64,000 nucleotides of DNA from Paulinella micropora (taxonomy: Eukaryota; Cercozoa; Imbricatea; Euglyphida): NCBI GenBank assembly GCA_009731375.1, contig BJOX01000101.1, positions 971,705 through 1,035,704 of the forward strand, read 5' to 3'. The notes under the pieces are model-generated. The model was not told where the DNA came from. It saw only the letters and a program-made list of their open reading frames with translations, and ran no database searches. Position numbers and translations under genes: made by a program. Shown one piece after another: positions 1 to 8,840 of the stretch (its first letter is position 1; each line of letters starts with the position of its first letter).

Positions 1-40
<40 letters not shown>

Positions 41-125
41 CAGACAGACCGACAGACAGACAGACAGACACAGACACACACACAGACACACACACAGACA
101 GACACACAGACAGACACACACACAC

Positions 126-161
<36 letters not shown>

Positions 162-300
162 ACCGACAGACAGACAGACAGACAGACAAGACAGACAGAC
201 AAGACAGACAGACACACAGACAGACAGACAGACAGACAGACAAGACAGAGACAGACAGACAGACATACAGACAGACAGACAGAGACACAGACAGGCAGGC
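1..300. repeat. (GA)n / (CAGA)n / (CACA)n microsatellite
   Basis: The window opens in a pure GA run that grades into CAGA and CACA repeats up to about position 300. It is low-complexity DNA with no coding content. Similar tracts recur at 60.8-62.4 kb, so they are probably a general feature of this host genome. Confidence 0.95.
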
Positions 301-1040
301 AGGACATATAAAACTGTGATCTGTCTTGCAAACTCTGCATTCATACTCAGTTTTTAGATCGGCCACTGAGTGGTGCTCAGAAGGCCGAATAGAAAGTTAG
401 AAATACATCAGCAGCTACAGACAGACAGGTAGGTAGACAGATGGACATATAGACAGGTGCATAAAAGAGTAAATATACAAACAGAAACACAAGGTCCATG
501 CAAGTGGACAGTCGATGAATCTTTCACAAATAATCCCCGATTCTTCCCTTGTCAGCCCTCCAACTTTTTAAGTGTTGATATGGATGTTTGTGGCTGTGCA
601 CGATCATCGAGTTGATATTGAGAGTCGTTCCACATCAGTATCCAGGAAGCACTAGCTTTTATTTACGGTAAGACCTTCAATGCCCACAGGCGGATTGCAC
701 AGGCAGAAACACAGACAAGTCCCACAGACACCTCTACCTCAGTGCAGCTGCTCAGCTGGCGTACAGCAGACTGACTACACGCTGCTCAAGGCAGGACTCT
801 GACTCTGAAGTTCTCTCTGACAGTCTCAGTTGTGGCGCACAACAGCGAAATCTTGAGGTGGCACTAAAACCCAAAAATGTCGCAAGAGGTGGCAAAATAT
901 TTACGACCAAACCGAAGCCTCCCAACACGGGAAATTTGGGGTTGTTGTTTCGGGGTTGTTCATTCCCACCAATTCATATTTGAATTCATATTTGGAGTTG
1001 CTTCTTTCCAACGAAGTCAACAACAACAAAGACCACACAC
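301..1040. other. unassigned DNA, no gene seen
   Basis: About 740 bases of mixed-complexity sequence with short CAGA remnants near 420-450. I see no convincing reading frame, RNA gene or repeat here. It is presumably host intergenic DNA. Confidence 0.6.
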
Positions 1041-1260
1041 TTGATATCTCATTGTTGTTGATGATGATGATGCTGTTGCTGTTGCTGCTGCTCCTGTTGT
1101 TGTTGAGGTCGTCATCGTTGTTGTTATTGTTGTTGTTGATATTTTTGTTGCTGTTGTTGTTGCTGCTGCTGCTGCTGTGTGTTGTTCTTGTTGTTGTTAT
1201 GCATGTAAAGTATCTATGTTTCAATGTTGTTGTTGTTGTTGTTATTCTTGTTGTTGTTGT
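1041..1260. repeat. (TTG)n microsatellite, left insertion flank
   Basis: A TTG/CTG-rich tract ends exactly where the left terminal inverted repeat begins. Its last six bases, TGTTGT (1255-1260), are repeated immediately right of the right terminal repeat (22188-22193). The element therefore inserted into this microsatellite. The poly-Leu and poly-Asn frames across it are artefacts of the triplet repeat. Confidence 0.85.
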
Positions 1261-1739
1261 AGTAGTATAGGGTGCCACTTGGGCACGCTTTTTCAATACA
1301 TACCTCCGGAGAAATCAAAACTGCTCCAACTGCCTTCCTATTGAAAGTAATATTTTTCACAAAAAAACACTCATTCACAATTTCATCAAAATCTCTCTTC
1401 CTATTCATAGTTTATTATTTCAATACATTCTTCAAGACATCTTCAAGACATCACAATAATTCAAGAAACTAATTTTTACATTTTTTCGCACCTCACAGAA
1501 AATTAGGTTTTTTGTGTTTTCATTTTTCACACCTCACAGAAAAACAGAAAATCTTGTTTTTTGTTTTCTTTGTTGGGAAATAGGTAATCCCCGTGAAATT
1601 AGAAAGTGTGAAATCAGTTTCTTTTTCATTTTTATTTTCAATACATACATCCGTTGAAATCAAAATGATTCCAACTGCTCTCCTCTTCATTTCGCAAACA
1701 AACAATACAGAAAGCAATTATAAGTAAATAAGCCTTAGT
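1261..1739 (+). repeat. left terminal inverted repeat
   Basis: It matches the reverse complement of 21705-22187 almost base for base, from the outer AGTAGTATAGGG to the inner AAGCCTTAGT. It contains no real gene; short frames in it are mirrored in the other copy. A CACCTCACAGAAAA motif occurs twice near 1488 and 1532. Confidence 0.93.
1291..1340 (+). repeat. direct repeat unit inside the TIR (partner at 1637-1686)
   Basis: The 50 bp at 1291-1340 and 1637-1686 share the skeleton TTTCAATACATAC-TCCG--GAAATCAAAA----TCCAACTGC. The same pair exists mirrored in the right TIR. The units frame most of the TIR, so they may be binding sites for the integrase or terminal protein; that role is inferred. 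Confidence 0.75.
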
Positions 1740-1787
1740 CTTAAAAGTTGATTTCTATTTAAATAATTATAAAGACACATATATAGG

Positions 1788-2183
1788 ATGATGCCGTTCA
1801 GGATTTCAAAAGGTTGTGTAATTGTTAAGAATAATGAAAAAAGACCTATGGTGAAAGTTCAATGGAGAGAAGGAGGAAAAGTTATGTGTAAGAGTTTCTG
1901 CATAGGAAAAGGCAAATCAAAAGAGCAAGCATTGGAAGAAGCAAATAAATATCATAAAGAATTTGTAATACCTAAATATGAAGAATGGAAAATAAACTAC
2001 GACAGTGAAAGAAAAGCAATTAAAAATGAAAAAATTAAGAAATTGATAATCAAAAGTTATATTTGTGAACGTGGAGCAGAGATTACAAATGGAAGTAAAT
2101 GTAAGCATAAGAAATCTAATAAACATAAAGAAAATATAGAATCTTTGTTTTTAACTACTTCGAAAACAAAAAAATTAGCATAG
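1788..2183 (+). CDS. AP2-like DNA-binding protein with zinc-finger-like tail
   Basis: 131 aa. Residues about 10-60 hold a pattern in which basic/aromatic strands (VKVQWREGGKVMCKSFCIG) are followed by a helix (KEQALEEANKYH), as in AP2/integrase-type DNA-binding domains. A Cys/His-containing stretch follows (CERGAE...CKHKKSNKHK), apparently a worn zinc finger. A longer homologue lies just inside the right TIR (21165-21647) and a degraded third copy at 62909-63266. The start follows CATATATAGG, matching the TATAG-ATG boxes of other genes here. A role as a regulator or end-binding protein is inferred. The finger has lost Cys residues compared with the right copy, so this copy may be degenerate. 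Confidence 0.6.
   Translation: MMPFRISKGCVIVKNNEKRPMVKVQWREGGKVMCKSFCIGKGKSKEQALEEANKYHKEFVIPKYEEWKINYDSERKAIKNEKIKKLIIKSYICERGAEITNGSKCKHKKSNKHKENIESLFLTTSKTKKLA
2143..2172 (+). promoter_or_regulatory. degenerate TGTTTTTGA-type palindrome upstream of polB
   Basis: CTTTGTTTTTAACTACTTC followed by GAAAACAAAA aligns closely with the perfect palindrome in front of the integrase (20108-20130). Here it overlaps the end of the AP2-like frame, about 75 bases before the polymerase ATG. It is probably the same type of promoter element with mismatched arms. Confidence 0.4.
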
Positions 2184-2243
2184 CCGTACAACAATTTCGC
2201 CGTCGGAATTGAAATCATTTCGACTGGGGTATGGGCGAATTTT

Positions 2244-5200
2244 ATGTTAAAGACAAGGACACACCATTATATAGAGGCACACAGGGACACAGGACACACC
2301 CCACATTTGAGACGGAGAAATTATTTTAATTTTATAAAATTATATTTCCTTAGATATATTTATCAAACATGGAGACACACGTATAACGGCAAGGTCTACA
2401 GGTTGGATAGATTAAGGGAATATAAGATAAATTACGAAATCAAGTCTGTCAGGGGTCGGGATGTGCTATATATCAAACCGAAGGTAAGGGGGTATAAAAT
2501 TGATACACTGACTGCCCAAAACTACTTGAACCAAGTAAGAGGTGCGGTGTATTTCGAGCACCATGCTATACCAATAGCGCCACCTTTACATACGATTGAA
2601 GAGAAAAAAGAAATCAAGGAAAATGTCAGAGACTTGATGCGATATGGCAATTACGAAATCAAGCGAGACGACAGAAAGGAGCATAAACTTGGAATAAACG
2701 AAAGTATTTACAGTGTTGTGTTGAATGGAAACTTTCGGTCTTTCACTATGCGAGATGTAATAAGATTTATTGAAATCATATTGAATGACTTTTTAAAACG
2801 ACCGGTGCAAAGAGATAAGGTTGATGTAGGTATTGAGTTTCTAGATTATTATGGCAAAGTATCTACAGGCCAACATTATGTCAATGAAATCTCGGTTGAA
2901 AAAGTTTTAGAAAGATTGTCGTCAATATTTCAAAGCAACGAAAGTCTTTATATGGATGAAAGTGGCACCAACTTTGATAAATTAAAGTTTGTATTAAAGT
3001 CTGTTAAAATGCCTACGGGCGGGGCAAGGCTACAGGTTTTGAACAAACTGGATGTATATAGAAAGAAAGGAGTAATCTGTATTACTAATAGCGATAACTT
3101 ATGCCTAGCACGAGCAATCGTTGTTGTCAAAGCAAAAATTGAAAAACATCAAAAATACAAAACAATATTAATGGGGAGAAAGATACAGCAGGAAATTGCT
3201 GAGTCTTTACACGATGAAGCGAAAGTTATTAAGGATGTGTGTGTGATACAAGAAATTAATACATTCGCTAATCACATTAAATACAATCTGGTTATTGTTG
3301 AATTCCCTGAACAAATAGTTTATAAAACAGATCTACTTAATGCGAACGGCGAACGGCTGACTAACCTTTACATTCTAAAGACTGAAGGACATTACGATGC
3401 CATAACTAACATGAAGTCTATGCTAGGAAAAAAGAATTTCTGCGAGTTGTGTCTAAGAGGGTATATGGAAAGACATGCCTGCGACGCCAAATGTAGTATC
3501 TGCGAAACCAAGGGATGCAAGGGAATAAACGACAAGAGCCAGTGGAAAGAATGTGAGAAGTGTAATAGAAAGTTTCCAAACACTGAATGCTTTAATAACC
3601 ACAGGACAACAAACTGCGATGTTAAAGCGAAATGTAAATCGTGCGGGCTGAATTACAGGAAGAAAGATGAACACAAATGCGGATATGCGAAATGCAGAAA
3701 TTGCAAACTAGTGAAACCGCTTGAACACCAATGTGAAATAGTCCAAAAAGAAATCTTACCACCGTCAGAGCAATACATATTCTTTGACTTTGAAGCGACA
3801 CAGGACACAGGCGAGCACATTGTTAATCATGCTGAAAGCCAGTATTACGATGCGAAGGAACCGTCAGTAATTCACAAGAACATTCAAGATTTCTGTAATT
3901 GGGCTTTTGACACTAAGCACAGCGGATTTACATTTATCGCACACAATGCCCGCGGTTATGATTGTCAGTTTATTCTTAAGTTGCTTGTAGATAACAAACA
4001 GACACCATTTGTCATTTACCAAGGCGGTAAGATAATGATGATGACACATAAGAAATACCGCTTCATTGATAGTTTGAGTTTCCTTACGATGCCATTGTCT
4101 GACTTTCCAAAGACATTCGGACTAACGGAACTTAAGAAAGGATACTTTCCGCACTTCTTCAACACAGACAAGAACAAAAACTATGTTGGGGTTATGCCAC
4201 ATAAGAAACATTACGGCTACGACACTATGCGAGGAGATAAGAGAAAGGAGTTTTTAGAATGGTATGAACAACAGGTTAATAATCACAACCACTTTGATAT
4301 GGCGAAGGAAATCGCTGAGTATTGTCATAGCGATGTTGATATACTTAGAAAGGGTTGTATAGATTTTAGAAAGCAGTTTCTTGAATTCGGTATTGACCCG
4401 TTTCAATATACAACTATTGCGAGTTGTGTTATGGCTCTGTATCGTGCTAAGTTTATGCCTGTTAATTCAATTGCGGTATTGAAAGCGGAAAAACAAAACA
4501 GGATGGCTTCAAGGGCTTGTGTTGAATGGTTAGCCTACAGAAGCAGACTAGACAAAACAGACATTAAGCATGCCTTCAACGGAGGTGAAAAAATGTTTCA
4601 ACTCGGGCAATCAAAAATATATGTGGATGGCTGGGACGAGAAAAACAAAATCGCTTATGAGTTTTACGGGTGTCATTGGCACGGCTGTCAGAAGTGTTGG
4701 AACGGCAACTTAATGAATGCCAAGAAAAATAAGACTATGGGCGAACTATACAAGGAAACAATGAGAAGAGAAAAACAACTGAGCCAACAGGTAAAAGAAA
4801 TAAGTGTCTGGGAATGTGATTGGAGCCTGATGAAAACCAGTGAAAGACTGGCCGAGGATACCAACGAACGAATTATGGAACAAGAAGGATTAAACCCACG
4901 AGAAGCAATGTTTGGAGGTAGAACGAATGCTCTAACATTGTATTGGAAATCACGACACAGCGACGAATACGCGAAATACATTGACATATGCTCACTCTAT
5001 CCGACCGTTATGTATTATGACCTTTACCCTAGCGGGCACCACGAAATCATCAGACCAAATGATGATGTGGAACGAAAAGATATGCGAAACAAAATCATAA
5101 AAAAGGAATACTTTGGAGTGGCTAAGGTTAAGATGCTACCGCCGAGAGGATTACTACACCCAGTCTTACCAAAAGCGGACAGAGGCAAGATGATGTATTA

Positions 5201-6365
5201 CTTATGCGATAAGTGCGGGATGACTGAGCACCACGGAGAATGCAAGCACACCGACAATGAGCGGGCAATAACAGGAACTTGGGCAACTCCAGAAATTTAC
5301 AAGGCCTTAGATAAAGGGTATAAGTTAATGAAAGTATATGAAGTATGGCACTGGAAAGAACAGAGCAGTAGCCTATTCAAAGAATACATAAAGACATTCT
5401 TGAAGGTTAAGCAGGAATCAAGTGGATATCCAGCAGGATGCAATACGGCCGAGGAAAAACAAAACTACATAAGCAGTATGGAAATCAAAATGGGTGTTAA
5501 GATGGATGAAAACAAAATAGAAGAAAACTCAGGTCGCCGTGCGGTGGCTAAGTTGTGCTTGAACTCCTTGTGGGGTAAGTTTGGAGAGAAGCAGAACAAA
5601 AAACAAAATAAAATGATAAGGGATAAGGAAACCCTATACAAACTAATGAACGATAAATCAGTGGATAACATAAATATTAACATAATCAACGACGAAATAA
5701 TAGAGGCCAGTTATGATTTAAAACAGGATGCGGTCAGCGACCCGATTAAGACAAATATTGTAGTTGCTCTATTTACTACCTGCCACGCGAGAATGAGACT
5801 TTATGAGATGATGGACAGACTAGGCAGGAGAATTCTATACCACGATACGGATAGTGTAATATATACCACAGACCTGACGAAAGGCGAAGATGATGTAAAG
5901 ACGGGCAAACTACTCGGGGACTGGACAGATGAATTAAAGGGAGCCAAGATAAAGACCTTCGTTGGAGGCGGGGCAAAGTGCTACGGATACTTATTAGATA
6001 ACGGCAAAGCCTGTATGAAAGTAAAAGGATTTAGTATGAATTACGAGACGAAGAAGGCCTTAAACTTACCTAATATGTTAAGTGTAATCAGTTGCGGGCT
6101 TGGTATTAAAAACACTGAATTATTTGAGAATGGTAAAAATGAACTGGCCGAATTGTTAGAGACTGAGGAAGAATTAAGGATTGCTAAGCGAATTGAGAAG
6201 TCTGGAAAAGTAGTTATAATAGAAAACAACAAGATAACGCGAGACAAACAAAAGAAAAAAATAACAAGCGAATACTTAGAAAAGATATTTAGTTTTACAT
6301 ATACAAAAAGACAAGTTATCGGTATTGTAGAGAATGCGATTGAAACACTGCCGTTTGGATATTAA
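2244..6365 (+). CDS. polB: protein-primed family B DNA polymerase
   Basis: 1373 aa, which replicates the linear element DNA. All polymerase motifs are visible: Exo I FFDFEAT with D515, Exo II HNARGYD near 567, Exo III YCHSDVD near 694, motif A DICSLYPTVMYYD from D914, motif B KLCLNSLWGKFG from K1103, and motif C YHDTDS with D1201/D1203. Residues about 400-497 form a Cys/His-rich block of probable zinc fingers. EFYGCHWHGC near 806 is a signature of Polinton and linear-plasmid polymerases and resembles a Vsr-like endonuclease core. The N-terminal 390 residues are unassigned and probably contain the priming-protein region. No stop or frameshift interrupts it. A hairpin starts right after the stop codon. 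Confidence 0.97.
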   Translation: MLKTRTHHYIEAHRDTGHTPHLRRRNYFNFIKLYFLRYIYQTWRHTYNGKVYRLDRLREYKINYEIKSVRGRDVLYIKPKVRGYKIDTLTAQNYLNQVRGAVYFEHHAIPIAPPLHTIEEKKEIKENVRDLMRYGNYEIKRDDRKEHKLGINESIYSVVLNGNFRSFTMRDVIRFIEIILNDFLKRPVQRDKVDVGIEFLDYYGKVSTGQHYVNEISVEKVLERLSSIFQSNESLYMDESGTNFDKLKFVLKSVKMPTGGARLQVLNKLDVYRKKGVICITNSDNLCLARAIVVVKAKIEKHQKYKTILMGRKIQQEIAESLHDEAKVIKDVCVIQEINTFANHIKYNLVIVEFPEQIVYKTDLLNANGERLTNLYILKTEGHYDAITNMKSMLGKKNFCELCLRGYMERHACDAKCSICETKGCKGINDKSQWKECEKCNRKFPNTECFNNHRTTNCDVKAKCKSCGLNYRKKDEHKCGYAKCRNCKLVKPLEHQCEIVQKEILPPSEQYIFFDFEATQDTGEHIVNHAESQYYDAKEPSVIHKNIQDFCNWAFDTKHSGFTFIAHNARGYDCQFILKLLVDNKQTPFVIYQGGKIMMMTHKKYRFIDSLSFLTMPLSDFPKTFGLTELKKGYFPHFFNTDKNKNYVGVMPHKKHYGYDTMRGDKRKEFLEWYEQQVNNHNHFDMAKEIAEYCHSDVDILRKGCIDFRKQFLEFGIDPFQYTTIASCVMALYRAKFMPVNSIAVLKAEKQNRMASRACVEWLAYRSRLDKTDIKHAFNGGEKMFQLGQSKIYVDGWDEKNKIAYEFYGCHWHGCQKCWNGNLMNAKKNKTMGELYKETMRREKQLSQQVKEISVWECDWSLMKTSERLAEDTNERIMEQEGLNPREAMFGGRTNALTLYWKSRHSDEYAKYIDICSLYPTVMYYDLYPSGHHEIIRPNDDVERKDMRNKIIKKEYFGVAKVKMLPPRGLLHPVLPKADRGKMMYYLCDKCGMTEHHGECKHTDNERAITGTWATPEIYKALDKGYKLMKVYEVWHWKEQSSSLFKEYIKTFLKVKQESSGYPAGCNTAEEKQNYISSMEIKMGVKMDENKIEENSGRRAVAKLCLNSLWGKFGEKQNKKQNKMIRDKETLYKLMNDKSVDNININIINDEIIEASYDLKQDAVSDPIKTNIVVALFTTCHARMRLYEMMDRLGRRILYHDTDSVIYTTDLTKGEDDVKTGKLLGDWTDELKGAKIKTFVGGGAKCYGYLLDNGKACMKVKGFSMNYETKKALNLPNMLSVISCGLGIKNTELFENGKNELAELLETEEELRIAKRIEKSGKVVIIENNKITRDKQKKKITSEYLEKIFSFTYTKRQVIGIVENAIETLPFGY

Positions 6366-6366
6366 G

Positions 6367-6429
6367 GATATTTTAGAATTGCGCTTCTATCTTGCTAATC
6401 GCAAGATTTTTCGCTTATTCTAAAACATC
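6367..6429 (+). terminator. 3' hairpin after polB
   Basis: Arms GATATTTTAGAAT (6367-6379) and ATTCTAAAACATC (6417-6429) pair at 12 of 13 positions and begin two bases after the polB stop. This is one of five similar hairpins between 6.3 and 8.9 kb, probably marking mRNA 3' ends. Confidence 0.7.
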
Positions 6430-6451
6430 GCCCTTCATCAAAGTATAAAAC

Positions 6452-6509
6452 GATGTTTATCAACAAACGAGAATGAGCAAAGCGAATGAAAGTGAAGTTG
6501 ATAAATATC
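6452..6509. terminator. second hairpin, same family, between polB and the next gene
   Basis: Arms GATGTTTATCAAC (6452-6464) and GTTGATAAATATC (6497-6509) pair at 12 of 13 positions. The loop (AATGAGC, AGCGAATGAAAG) is nearly the same as in the hairpin at 7403-7460, so the two are copies of one element. No gene end lies immediately beside it. Confidence 0.6.
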
Positions 6510-6525
6510 AATTAATTAATTTTTT

Positions 6526-6554
6526 TCTATAAAATATATACCATATACTATACT
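6526..6554 (+). promoter_or_regulatory. TATA-rich promoter of the 6555 gene
   Basis: CTATAAAATATATACC lies 12-27 bases before the ATG, followed by ATACTATACT. The downstream gene has TAGTATATATACC immediately before its ATG. The pair suggests a shared TATATACC-type promoter. Confidence 0.45.
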
Positions 6555-6842
6555 ATGACCGCCCTAACCAGACTATGCGAGAAGTTTGAAAAACTCTCTA
6601 TTGAAAATAAAAAAGAAACATTTTCTCTTACCGATGTTAAAAAGATAATTACTGACGAAATCCAAATGATTGAAAAGGCATGGGCAGGCAAGCCAACCGA
6701 TGTTTTTCCATTTGGTAAGTATAAAGGTAAGAAAATTCAAGATGTTGCTACAATTGACAAACCATACCTTGAATGGGTTATGAAACAGCCGTGGTTTGAG
6801 AAATTTACAGACATTAAAAGTGAAGTAAAAAAATACATATAA
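6555..6842 (+). CDS. small protein with exonuclease X C-terminal-like domain
   Basis: 95 aa. The second half, FPFGKYKGKKIQDVATIDKP followed by YLEWVMKQPWF, is the short G-K-Y-K-G-K...D..YL.W fold found at the C-terminus of exodeoxyribonuclease X-like proteins and in many small viral proteins. The nuclease catalytic domain itself is absent. The next gene carries the same domain, so they are tandem paralogues. Position directly after polB suggests a replication or DNA-binding accessory role, which is inference. Confidence 0.65.
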   Translation: MTALTRLCEKFEKLSIENKKETFSLTDVKKIITDEIQMIEKAWAGKPTDVFPFGKYKGKKIQDVATIDKPYLEWVMKQPWFEKFTDIKSEVKKYI

Positions 6843-6869
6843 TAAAATTATTTTGTAGTATATATACCA

Positions 6870-7307
6870 ATGACAGACCTGAGCACCAAACAGGACTACT
6901 TGAATGAAATTGAAAAATGGAACCTTGATGGAGATGTCAAAAAGCCGACAATTAAATGGACTAAGCCTGACATTGTATCTTTCTATGAGCAATACAAGCC
7001 GAGGGACGACAACGTGAAAGTAGTTATTCCTTTAGAAAAAATGATGGAGGAAGAAAGCACTCCTTTTACGACTGCTGATTTAAAAGAAACGGGGATTACT
7101 GAAATAAAGGCTAAGGTCGGCGAAGAGATGGTGAATGCTACATGTACAGAAGAAGGATGTATATTAAAGAAAGATGTTGTTCTTCAATATGGTAAGTATA
7201 AAAAAATGAAAATTGAAGATGTTGCTAAGATTGATAAACCATACCTTGAATATTTAATTCAACAACCTTATTTTAATAACAAAGATGCGGTAAAAAAATA
7301 TCTCTGA
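6870..7307 (+). CDS. paralogue with exonuclease X C-terminal-like domain
   Basis: 145 aa. The C-terminal half (YGKYKKMKIEDVAKIDKPYL and on, residues about 105-145) repeats the domain of the preceding gene. The N-terminal half (YLNEIEKWNLDG...KPTIKWTKPDIVSFYEQY) is different and resembles a small helical DNA-binding module, so one of the two genes gained or lost an N-terminal domain. The start follows TAGTATATATACCA. The stop codon overlaps the left arm of a hairpin at 7306. Confidence 0.65.
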   Translation: MTDLSTKQDYLNEIEKWNLDGDVKKPTIKWTKPDIVSFYEQYKPRDDNVKVVIPLEKMMEEESTPFTTADLKETGITEIKAKVGEEMVNATCTEEGCILKKDVVLQYGKYKKMKIEDVAKIDKPYLEYLIQQPYFNNKDAVKKYL

Positions 7308-7358
7308 TATTCGTAAATCCACACTCCCGCTACCGCTCCCGTGTGTTTTACGAATATC
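7306..7358 (+). terminator. 3' hairpin overlapping the stop of the 6870 gene
   Basis: Perfect 12-bp arms GATATTCGTAAA (7306-7317) and TTTACGAATATC (7347-7358), extended inward by CACAC/GTGTG. The first arm base is the middle base of the TGA stop. It is the cleanest member of the family. Confidence 0.75.
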
Positions 7359-7402
7359 GCTTTCCGCTTATTATTTTTTTATTATTTACTTCACTTTTGA
7401 AC

Positions 7403-7460
7403 GATGTTTATGAGCAAGCGAAAATGAGCGTAGCGAATGAAAGCGATGCTCATAAATATC
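7403..7460 (-). terminator. 3' hairpin after the spike gene (minus strand)
   Basis: Arms GATGTTTATGAGC (7403-7415) and GCTCATAAATATC (7448-7460). The right arm touches the last base of the spike stop codon, so on the minus strand it lies immediately after that gene. Its loop is almost the same as that of 6452-6509. Confidence 0.7.
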
Positions 7461-8697
7461 TATTGGTCTTCTATGAAGTTAGCGATAATATTGATATTTC
7501 CTCCTCCACCAGCAGAGACAGACTTCTGCGTAAAAGTTAATACATCACTCGGCGATAGGTATATATCATAACTTCTAAGATTGATTTGTTGAGTTGATTG
7601 AGAATTTACATATAGTTTAAAAATTGTTGTTCCGTTTGCGATAGCACTCGCCTTTGTGTCAGTATCTACAATTGAATACTTAGAATCAACATCTGCAAAA
7701 CCTGCTCCAGTTAGTGTTCCATTTAATACCATTCTGACAACATTCGACTTAGTATCTTCATTTGTAATACTTATCAAAGTGGGATAAACATTTGAATAAT
7801 TTGCTAAATTAGCACCGCCAGCATCAAATGTTGCTTTGTTTCTTATACTAATAATAGGACTTTCAGTGGTGTTTGCTGCTTTACTTCCTTCCACTTCGTT
7901 TGTTATACTTGTGTTTATCGTATTCGTTCCTTCAATGAATAAACTGGCACTCGCCGTTTTAAGAATTTGTATTCCAGTCTTTGCATCATTTCTCATGACT
8001 GCCGTAAAAGGTAATGTTGTATTTCGCAGGCTTACACCAGTATTAGCATTCGCATACTCAATCATATGAACTAATTGAAATAATCCTGTTATGGGATTTT
8101 CAATATAAAACTTAATAGCACCAAACCCAAGATACTGAAATTGAATTTGAAATACATTTCCTTTGCTCCAGTCTAAGTTTGGCATAGCAAAATTCCCATC
8201 GCATGGGTCGTCCCAGTCTTCTTGGTCAATATAAACTGCAACACCTCCTTTAAGATGCGCGATATTCATTCCTGCTTGATTTTTGTAAAAATAAAATCCA
8301 TCAACGAGATCATTTCCTATTCCAATAAATGAATAGTAATCTTTTGTATCATCCGTTGTCCATAGAGCAGTAAAGCGGGCAAGGACACCCATTCCAGTTC
8401 TATATTTTATTCTCCTTTTACTTACCAGTCTAGCATCAGCCGTAGCATCAGCAGTTTTTTCAATTCAGCCATATTATTCAAAAATGACACAGACGATTTT
8501 GTTTCTGTTTTTGTCCATATCCTAGTATTAATGGTATATGGAAAGATTTCTTGTAATACTGGCGTTAATTGACCTACTACTGCTTCGCCAAAAGCGGTTT
8601 TTGAATTATTTGTTTCAATATTACCATCGTATCCAACACTGACATTTATAAATTCGCCGTCAGGATTTTCTGCGATTAAGTTTCTCTGGTGGGGCAT
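7460..8697 (-). CDS. virion spike/receptor-binding-like protein, one frameshift
   Basis: Two frames, 8422-8697 and 7460-8392, together look like one gene of about 410 aa. The first (AFGEAVVGQLTPVLQEIFPYT) and the second (VLARFTALWTT...GIGNDLVDGFYFYKNQ) match consecutive parts of a beta-rich family I know from phage and giant-virus structural proteins (F-T-Y-x-I-N-T, then R-F-T-A-L-F, then G-x-G-x-x-x-D-G-F-F). They separate at a run of six T at 8455-8460 (AAAAAA in the gene), where a -1 shift restores the frame. ATG at 8697 follows TATAAAAATATCA and is preferred to the longer start at 8721. A hairpin follows the stop. The function is inferred from family resemblance. Confidence 0.6.
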
Positions 8698-8788
8698 TGA
8701 TATTTTTATAATGACGCTCACGTTTCACTCACGCTTATTATAAAATATCGTTTTTTTAATATCAAAAAATAAATATTTTACTTTTCAC

Positions 8789-8840
8789 GATATTTGTAAA
8801 GCACACGAAAGCGAAGCGAAAGTGTGAATTTACAAATATC
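8789..8840 (-). terminator. 3' hairpin after the major capsid gene
   Basis: Perfect arms GATATTTGTAAA (8789-8800) and TTTACAAATATC (8829-8840), extended by CACAC/GTGTG. Position 8840 is also the last base of the capsid gene stop, mirroring the arrangement at 7306. Confidence 0.75.

Noticed and set aside
901-1296. Poly-Asn/Ser/Thr and poly-Leu/Val reading frames
   Set aside because: They translate the (TTG)n microsatellite on both strands and have no independent coding signal.
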